From: Gemmatimonadota bacterium
GTDB taxonomy: Bacteria; Gemmatimonadota; Gemmatimonadetes; Longimicrobiales; Gaopeijiaceae
Length of the DNA: 64,000 nt
Reading direction: 5' to 3'
NCBI GenBank assembly: GCA_029262115.1
Contig: JAJCZZ010000101.1
Location: 1-64,000, forward strand
Below are positions 58,609 through 64,000 of the stretch, one piece after another. Made by a program: the position numbers and the translations under genes. A model generated the notes under the pieces. It saw only the letters and a program-made list of their open reading frames with translations, searched no databases and was not told the DNA's origin. Within the stretch, counting starts at the first letter, position 1. Each line of letters opens with the position of its first letter.

Positions 58609-59684
58609 CGGCGGGGCCGAGTTCTCCGGGGTCCGAGATCCCGGGACGGGATCGTGTTTCGCTGGCGCCCGGGTACGACATCTCGCGACTCATCGTAGGG
58701 GGATGGCAGTTGAGCGCCGGTCACCACCGATCCGGCCCGACGCCGGACGAAGCGGTGGACCACCTGGTGGAACTGGCCGACCTCGGCTACGACACCTTCG
58801 ACTGCGCGGACATCTACACCGGGGTCGAAGAGCTCTATGGTCGGTTCCTGCGTGTGTGGCGATCCACTTCCGCGGGCGACCGACCGATCCGAATCCACAC
58901 CAAGCTGGTGCCGGATCTGGGCGCGCTGGCCGACATCGACGACGCCTACGTCAGACGGATCGTCGAGCGGTCGCTCGAGCGCCTCGGCGTGGAAGCCCTC
59001 GATCTCATCCAGTTCTACTGGTGGGATACGAGCGTCGGTGATTGGTTGGCCGCGGGGGAGACCCTTGCCGCGCTTCAGCGCGAGGGCGCGGTCCGACACA
59101 TCGGTGTGACGAACTTCACCGCCACCGAAGTCGAGGCGCTGGAGCGGGGTGCGGGACTCGATGTGGTATCGAACCAGATCCAGTACTCGATCCTCGATCG
59201 GCGTGCCGAGGCCGCTGATGGCGACTCCTCCACGCCGCTCCTGGCCTTTGGCGCGCTGGCGGGGGGCTTCCTGACGCCCGGTTGGGTCGGCCGGGCCGAT
59301 CCGGGCCTTCAGGACCTGCCGAATCGGTCGCTCGTGAAGTACCGGCTGATCATTGAGGAGTTCGGGGGGTGGGAGGCGTACCAGGCGCTCCTCGCGGAGA
59401 TCGCCGTAATCGCCCAGGCGCACGGCGTCGACATGGCGACCGTGTCCCTGGCGTGGGTGCTGGATCAGCCGGGAGTCGCCGCCGCCGTGGTCGGCTTCAG
59501 TTCGGTCGAGCGGATGCGAGCGAACCGAGCCGCGCTGGCCCTTCGGCTGACCGGGGATGACCGCGCGCGGATTCGCCGGATCACCGACGATGCCCCGGGG
59601 CCGACCGGTGACGTCTTCGCGCTCGAGCGTGATCGTAGCGGGCCTCACGGCAGGATCATGAGGTACGACCTGAATGCCGACTGA
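58605..59684 (+). CDS. Aldo/keto reductase family protein with altered tetrad
   Basis: A 359-residue TIM-barrel oxidoreductase from GTG 58605. Three of four AKR catalytic residues are in place: D66 and Y71 (FDCADIYTG) and K100 (HTKLVPD). The expected His is Y138 (LIQFYWWD, relatives have QFHWWD). The rest is normal: HIGVTNFTATEVEAL, VSNQIQYSILDRRA for cofactor binding, and VSLAWVLDQPGVAAAVVGFSS for NADPH binding. Substitution of the His in other AKRs changes reaction type (5-beta-reductases use Glu). Function could be altered; substrate unknown. Confidence 0.85.
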   Translation: MTAGPSSPGSEIPGRDRVSLAPGYDISRLIVGGWQLSAGHHRSGPTPDEAVDHLVELADLGYDTFDCADIYTGVEELYGRFLRVWRSTSAGDRPIRIHTKLVPDLGALADIDDAYVRRIVERSLERLGVEALDLIQFYWWDTSVGDWLAAGETLAALQREGAVRHIGVTNFTATEVEALERGAGLDVVSNQIQYSILDRRAEAADGDSSTPLLAFGALAGGFLTPGWVGRADPGLQDLPNRSLVKYRLIIEEFGGWEAYQALLAEIAVIAQAHGVDMATVSLAWVLDQPGVAAAVVGFSSVERMRANRAALALRLTGDDRARIRRITDDAPGPTGDVFALERDRSGPHGRIMRYDLNAD

Positions 59685-59766
59685 TGCCCTTCGCGAACCT
59701 CGACAACTGCACCTCGGACGCCCATCGTGTCGGTCCTTGGTTCATCGCCCAACTGGGAAACCGCCC

Positions 59767-61101
59767 ATGTCTCGCCCGATCCGCCGCTCCCTGGGAATCC
59801 AGGTCCTCTCACTTGCCGTCGTCGCCTCGACGTCCTGCGCCACCTCCGACTCCGGGACGTTCGCGGCGGCCGACCCGTCGAGGATCGACGGCGTCTACGT
59901 GGAGGAAGTCGTGAGCACGCTCGCCGCGGACGACATGCGCGGACGGAGCGCGTTCACCCCGGACGCCATGCGCGCCGCGGAGTATCTGGCGGAGAAGATG
60001 GCAGAGTCGGGGCTCATGCCGCTCGAGGGCCAGGACGGCTTCCTTCAGCGCTTCACGGTCGGTCAGGTGCAGACGACCGACCTGACCGTGTCTGTGAACG
60101 GGAGGGAGGTCGCCGCAGACCGGGCGTTCGCTCGCCTCTCGTCGCCTTCGCTGTCCTGGTCGACGGGCGACGCCCCTGTAGTCGTGATCGGGCAGGGCCA
60201 GGAGCTGCAGTCGGCGCTCTTCGGTGCAATCCAGGGGGCGGAGGATGCGGTGCTGCTCGTGCACCCGAGCCACGCTGCGGCCTTCGGGCAGTTCGGGGGC
60301 TTCCTGCGCCGTCCGGCCTCCGTTCTCCAGGGGGCGGCGGCCCCGGACATCGTGGTGGCGCTGGTGGACGCGGGGAGCGACGCGACGTACGAAGTGGCAG
60401 CGTCAGCGACCGTGACCGAAACCGAACTGGCCAATGTGGCCGGCATGGTTCCGGGCCGCCGAGCGGATGAGTTCGTCCTGTTCAGCGCGCACTATGACCA
60501 CATCGGTATTCGTCCGGGCGCGGCGGATTCGATCGCGAACGGTGCGAACGACGACGCGTCCGGAGTGGCAGCGGTCATGGCGCTCGGGCGTTATTACGCG
60601 GAGCGCGGAACCCCCGAGAGGACCCTCCTCTTCGCTGCGTTCACGGCAGAGGAAGCGGGCGGCTTCGGGTCCCGATTCTACTCCAGCCAGCTCGATCCCG
60701 ACCAGATCGTGGCCATGTTCAACATCGAGATGATCGGGAAGCCCGCGCTGGAGGGACCGAACACCGCGTGGATCACCGGGTTCGAGCGCTCCTCCTTCGG
60801 TGCGTTGCTGCAGGAAGCCGTGGCAGGCACGGAGTACGTGTTCTATCCGGACCCCTATCCCAGTCAGAACCTCTTCTACCGCTCGGACAATGCCACCCTG
60901 GCGCGGCTCGGTGTGCCGGCCCACTCGATCTCGACGACGCCGATCGACGTGGATCAGGACTACCATCAGGTGAGCGATCATGTCGAGACGTTGGATCTCG
61001 ATCACCTGACCAACACCGTGCGTGCGATCGCGATGGGTGCGGAGCCGATGGTCACGGGCGTCGCCACACCGACTCGCGTGGATCCGGCGACCGTGAATTG
61101 A
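59767..61101 (+). CDS. M28-family aminopeptidase, exported lipoprotein
   Basis: A 444-residue protein from ATG 59767, with a lipoprotein signal ([17 protein letters not shown], lipobox STSC). A PA-like insert domain spans about 110-225. The M28 di-zinc site is visible: H242 (FSAHYDHIG), D262 (NGANDDASG), catalytic base E295 and ligand E296 (FTAEEAGG), E321 (FNIEMIG, normally Asp) and H400 (DYHQVSD). It should remove N-terminal residues from peptides outside the inner membrane. The argAB-like gene follows closely. Confidence 0.9.
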   Translation: MSRPIRRSLGIQVLSLAVVASTSCATSDSGTFAAADPSRIDGVYVEEVVSTLAADDMRGRSAFTPDAMRAAEYLAEKMAESGLMPLEGQDGFLQRFTVGQVQTTDLTVSVNGREVAADRAFARLSSPSLSWSTGDAPVVVIGQGQELQSALFGAIQGAEDAVLLVHPSHAAAFGQFGGFLRRPASVLQGAAAPDIVVALVDAGSDATYEVAASATVTETELANVAGMVPGRRADEFVLFSAHYDHIGIRPGAADSIANGANDDASGVAAVMALGRYYAERGTPERTLLFAAFTAEEAGGFGSRFYSSQLDPDQIVAMFNIEMIGKPALEGPNTAWITGFERSSFGALLQEAVAGTEYVFYPDPYPSQNLFYRSDNATLARLGVPAHSISTTPIDVDQDYHQVSDHVETLDLDHLTNTVRAIAMGAEPMVTGVATPTRVDPATVN

Positions 61102-61139
61102 GCGGCAACGGTCCGGGGCCGGTCCCTTCGGTCGGCGAC

Positions 61140-62438
61140 GTGCGTCCGACGATCATCCGCCTGCTGTCGGGCTTTGCGAGCACGCGGGAGATCCAGCTCT
61201 ATCTCCAGCGATTCAGCCAGCTCGACGCCGACCGGTTCGCCGTGGTGAAGGTGGGCGGGGCCATCCTACGAGATGATCTGGACGCACTCGTGTCTTCGCT
61301 CGCCTTCCTCCAGCAGGTCGGGTTGACACCGATCGTCATCCATGGGGCGGGGCCCCAACTCGACGAGGAGATGGCGCGGGCCGGGATCGAGAAGCGCGTG
61401 GTGGACGGGCTCCGGTATACGTCACCGGAGGGGCTCGCCGTCGTGCGACGTGTGTTCATGCGCGAGAATCTGAGGTTGGTCGAGGCCCTCCCGGCCGTGG
61501 GTGTGCGCGCGACCTCCATCCACGCCGGCGTGTTCGAGGCGTCGTTCCTCGACCAGGAGACGTATGGTCTGGTTGGCAAGGTGGAATGCGTCCACACGGA
61601 GGGGCTGGAGGCGGCCATCGCGGCCGATTCCATTCCCGTCATCGTCTCCCTCGGCGAGACGTCCGGCGGCCAGATCCTGAACATCAACGCCGACTGGTCG
61701 GCCAACGAGTTGGTCAAGCGCATCCAGCCGTACAAGATCATCTTCTTGACGAGAACGGGAGGAATCCTGAACGGTCACGGGCGCCTGATCGACTCGATCA
61801 GTCTGTCGACCCAATACGAGGACCTCATGGCGCAGCCCTGGTTGCACTCGGGCATGCGCGTGAAGCTCGAACAGATCCACGATCTGCTCCTGGATCTTCC
61901 ACCCTCGAGTTCCCTCGCGATCACCACGCCGGATGAGATGGCGAAGGAGCTGTTCACGCACCGGGGTTCGGGAACTCTGGTGCGTCGCGGCGAGGCCATC
62001 CATCGGGCCGACGGATGGCACGGCGTGGATACCCAGCGCCTGCGCTCCCTTCTCGAGTCGAGCTTCGGTCGGAAGCTCGCGGCCGACTACTTCGAGACGG
62101 TGTCTCCCCGCCGGGTCTATTTCAGCGAACACTACCGGGCAGCCGTGGTCCTCACCCGGGAAGGCGACCTGACCTATATGGATAAGCTGGCCGTGGTGGA
62201 GGATGCGCAGGGCGAAGGACTCGGCCGTGCACTGTGGGACGTCATGCGCGCCGAGAACTCGGGCCTCTTCTGGCGGTCGCGGCGAGGCAACCCGGTCGAC
62301 GACTTCTACTTCCAGAACGCCGACGGGGCGAGCAAGGATGCGGAGTGGACCGTCTTCTGGTACGGGATCGATGCGTGGGACGACGTTGGACGGGCCGTCG
62401 CCCACGCGCTCGGGCGGAGGCCGACCTTCCTGGCCTGA
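61140..62438 (+). CDS. argB: Bifunctional N-acetylglutamate synthase/kinase
   Basis: A 432-residue enzyme read from GTG 61140 (TTG 61098 is an alternative). The N-terminal amino-acid kinase domain has [43 protein letters not shown] and [12 protein letters not shown]. The C-terminal GNAT domain has [15 protein letters not shown], the [12 protein letters not shown] segment, [19 protein letters not shown] and [16 protein letters not shown]. This architecture matches the NAGS/K of Xanthomonas and Maricaulis, which carries out the first two steps of arginine synthesis. Other arg genes are not nearby. Feedback inhibition by arginine is usual for the type. Confidence 0.93.
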   Translation: MRPTIIRLLSGFASTREIQLYLQRFSQLDADRFAVVKVGGAILRDDLDALVSSLAFLQQVGLTPIVIHGAGPQLDEEMARAGIEKRVVDGLRYTSPEGLAVVRRVFMRENLRLVEALPAVGVRATSIHAGVFEASFLDQETYGLVGKVECVHTEGLEAAIAADSIPVIVSLGETSGGQILNINADWSANELVKRIQPYKIIFLTRTGGILNGHGRLIDSISLSTQYEDLMAQPWLHSGMRVKLEQIHDLLLDLPPSSSLAITTPDEMAKELFTHRGSGTLVRRGEAIHRADGWHGVDTQRLRSLLESSFGRKLAADYFETVSPRRVYFSEHYRAAVVLTREGDLTYMDKLAVVEDAQGEGLGRALWDVMRAENSGLFWRSRRGNPVDDFYFQNADGASKDAEWTVFWYGIDAWDDVGRAVAHALGRRPTFLA

Positions 62439-62612
62439 GCTCCGACCGGTGGCGGGTGCCCGCTGCGACACCCGGGCGCTGTCACATTGGCTCTACGTAG
62501 GGTTCCCGATGGAGTACGTGCGGGTATCGCACGAGGTTTTTGGCGTGACGCGAGGCGCCCGGTGGGTGGTGTCTCGGCGCTCCGCCCCCACCCCCCCCGC
62601 GGGAGGAACCAC

Positions 62613-63263
62613 GTGGCCGCCTCTACATCGTACGTCGTGCCCAACACCATCATCGGCCTCCGGGTCGTCTTCGCCTTCGTTGCGGTCTGGCTCCTCCGTA
62701 CGGGTTCGGTGCTGGCCGGCGGGATCGGGGTCGGCCTGATCGTCGTCACCATCGCCATGGACGGTCTCGACGGGTATGCGGCGCGTCGCCTGGGTCTGGC
62801 ATCGCCGCTGGGCGCCGTGCTGGACATCACGGCCGACCGGATTGTCGAGCACGTGTTCTGGATCGCGTTCGCGGTTGCCGGTGTGGTCCCGCTGTGGGTA
62901 CCCCTGATCGTGGTGACCCGGAGCTTGCTCGTCGACGCCGCTCGGGGAATGGCGTTCGCCCGTGGCAAGACTCCGTTCGGCCGGTCGACGATGATGCGCT
63001 CCTCGCTCACCCGGTTCCTGACCGGGTCACGGCTGATGCGGAATGCATACGGGGGTGTGAAGACCGCGGCTTTCGTCCTCCTTGCGCTGACGGTGGTGAT
63101 CGGGACGCATCCGGTGGTCGCTCCCTCGGCCAACCTCGCCGTGGTGATGGCGGTGGCCTTGTGCCTCGTGCGTGGTGTTCCGGTGTTGGTGGACAGCCGT
63201 GACTTTATTGCCGCGGCCGGTCAGCCAGGCGGGAACACCGGGAGCACGTCGCACCGGCGGTAG
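62613..63263 (+). CDS. CDP-alcohol phosphatidyltransferase
   Basis: A 216-residue membrane enzyme from GTG 62613 with a GGGAGGA site at 62600-62606. It has six hydrophobic segments and the full CDP-AP motif: D-x2-D-G-x2-A-R-x8-G-x3-D-x3-D spelled MDGLDGYAARRLG ... LGAVLDITAD. It joins a CDP-activated lipid to an alcohol. A glycerol-3-phosphate (PgsA) substrate is plausible but unproven. The C-terminal tail is disordered. The gap 62439-62612 shows nothing recognisable. Confidence 0.9.
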   Translation: MAASTSYVVPNTIIGLRVVFAFVAVWLLRTGSVLAGGIGVGLIVVTIAMDGLDGYAARRLGLASPLGAVLDITADRIVEHVFWIAFAVAGVVPLWVPLIVVTRSLLVDAARGMAFARGKTPFGRSTMMRSSLTRFLTGSRLMRNAYGGVKTAAFVLLALTVVIGTHPVVAPSANLAVVMAVALCLVRGVPVLVDSRDFIAAAGQPGGNTGSTSHRR

Positions 63264-63430
63264 CGAGGAAGCGGCCTCAACTGGAGGGGAGAGACGCACG
63301 CCGGCGCCCGTCTGGACCGAAGTTTGCGTAACGGCGGCGTAACCAATTCGTTCTGATCGACCGTTCTGGAGGGAGCAGCGGTGCCTCCGGCTCCGGTCGG
63401 TCGCGATTCCCCGGCCGGAGACGCTTCGCG

Positions 63431-64000
63431 GTGTGGAGAAAAATCGGTCGAGCCGCACACGGTCTGGTCGCCGGATTGGTGGCCGGCTCGATACTCACGC
63501 TCGGAGCCATGGTCGGCCGGGCCCGCTTCCTGGACCATTACCTCCACGGACCGGAAGACCTGCTGGGCCCGATGGCCCTCCCAGTCGTCGCCCTACCGCT
63601 GATCGGTGGCTGGCTGGGGTGGAAGCGACCCCGCTTGATGGGGCGGGCGATCCTGGGCGCGGTGCTCGGCCTGGCCCTCGGGTCCGTTCTCGGCATCGCC
63701 ATCGGGCGGATCGTTTCGGACCCGAGTGGTGTTTGGGCGGGTGGTGTAATGGCGGCCGCACTGGGTCTGCTGGTCGGCTCCGTCGGCTCCTACATTCGGG
63801 CGGTGCGCTCGGACTGGTGGGAGGGGACCGAGAACTCCCCCGTGGAGCCGGGCGCCACCCGCGCCGCCAGGTGGGCCGGCGCTGCGCTCGTTCTCGGCGT
63901 CGTTGCGTCGGCCTGGTGGGCGCCAGGCGTCACCCCCGCCCCGATCGCCATCGCTGACGAACTCGGGCGTCCCGATCCCTCCAGCGTCGAGAGCGTGCTG
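63431..64000 (+). CDS. Membrane protein, cut by the right edge
   Basis: An open frame from GTG 63431 runs past the window end with no stop (190 codons visible). It has a basic start (VWRKIGRAAHGLVAG), then hydrophobic segments LVAGLVAGSILTLGAMV, LLGPMALPVVALPLIGGWLGW, MGRAILGAVLGLALGSVLGIAIG, GGVMAAALGLLVGSVGSYI and WAGAALVLGVVASAWWAPG, separated by short charged loops. The visible end is soluble (APIAIADELGRPDPSSVESVL). No family recognised. No Shine-Dalgarno site is clear; the start is the first in this frame. Confidence 0.6.
   Translation, partial: MWRKIGRAAHGLVAGLVAGSILTLGAMVGRARFLDHYLHGPEDLLGPMALPVVALPLIGGWLGWKRPRLMGRAILGAVLGLALGSVLGIAIGRIVSDPSGVWAGGVMAAALGLLVGSVGSYIRAVRSDWWEGTENSPVEPGATRAARWAGAALVLGVVASAWWAPGVTPAPIAIADELGRPDPSSVESVL

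Overview
The window is high-GC, gene-dense bacterial chromosome with many GTG starts and 4-bp stop/start overlaps. Three things point to a free-living Gemmatimonadota-like bacterium: a SusC/SusD-type outer-membrane uptake pair; many secreted peptidases and amidohydrolases; and small lipoprotein families (DUF2911, DUF4837) common in Bacteroidota and Gemmatimonadota. The lineage is inferred from gene content only. No rRNA, tRNA or CRISPR array was seen.

Layout. 1-2.5 kb: a YCII protein, then a fasciclin-domain protein divergent from a MerR/cobalamin-binding (CarH/LitR-type) regulator. Each of these two promoters carries one perfect TTGTACAA palindrome. 2.5-9.8 kb: PhzF-like protein and M19 dipeptidase, then a phosphodiesterase running into a very long gene in which a DUF1697 protein is fused in frame to a TolB-propeller amidohydrolase that carries a frameshift. 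9.1-16.9 kb: P-loop protein, a short YidC-like insertase with two small partners, a membrane diguanylate cyclase, a cyclophilin, threonine aldolase, GNAT and MsrA. 17-23.5 kb: DsrE-like protein, an HTH protein, an N-acyl-D-aminoacylase, a 343-bp MITE-like element, a TPR protein, DUF72 and DUF1905/YdeI proteins.

23.6-31.7 kb is the clearest functional unit: a periplasmic nitrate-reduction operon, napD-napA-napB(tetraheme)-cytochrome c(tetraheme lipoprotein)-FeS protein-nrfD-Rrf2 regulator-porin. No napC or napGH is present. The FeS/NrfD pair probably oxidises quinol and passes electrons through up to eight hemes to NapA, while the Rrf2 protein with three cysteines probably senses NO or Fe-S status.

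31.7-45.3 kb: an ALDH7-type dehydrogenase, several exported proteins of unknown role, a prolyl-oligopeptidase, an AraC regulator, the SusD/SusC pair and a GyrI-like gene broken by an in-frame amber codon just after dnaE. 45.3-64 kb: dnaE, DUF2911/DUF4837 proteins, an M3 oligopeptidase, two unrelated cation/proton antiporters (CPA2 and NhaC types) flanking a hyper-acidic small protein and a BaiN-like flavoprotein, an aldo/keto reductase with an altered tetrad, an M28 peptidase, a bifunctional N-acetylglutamate synthase/kinase and a CDP-alcohol phosphatidyltransferase. A membrane-protein gene runs off the right edge.

The metabolic picture is heterotrophic peptide scavenging (SusCD, POP, M3, M19, M28, D-aminoacylase) with nitrate as an alternative electron acceptor, oxidative-damage repair (MsrA) and probable light/B12-dependent regulation. 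A 31-bp repeat occurs four times, twice as the ends of the MITE-like element and twice alone next to stop codons.
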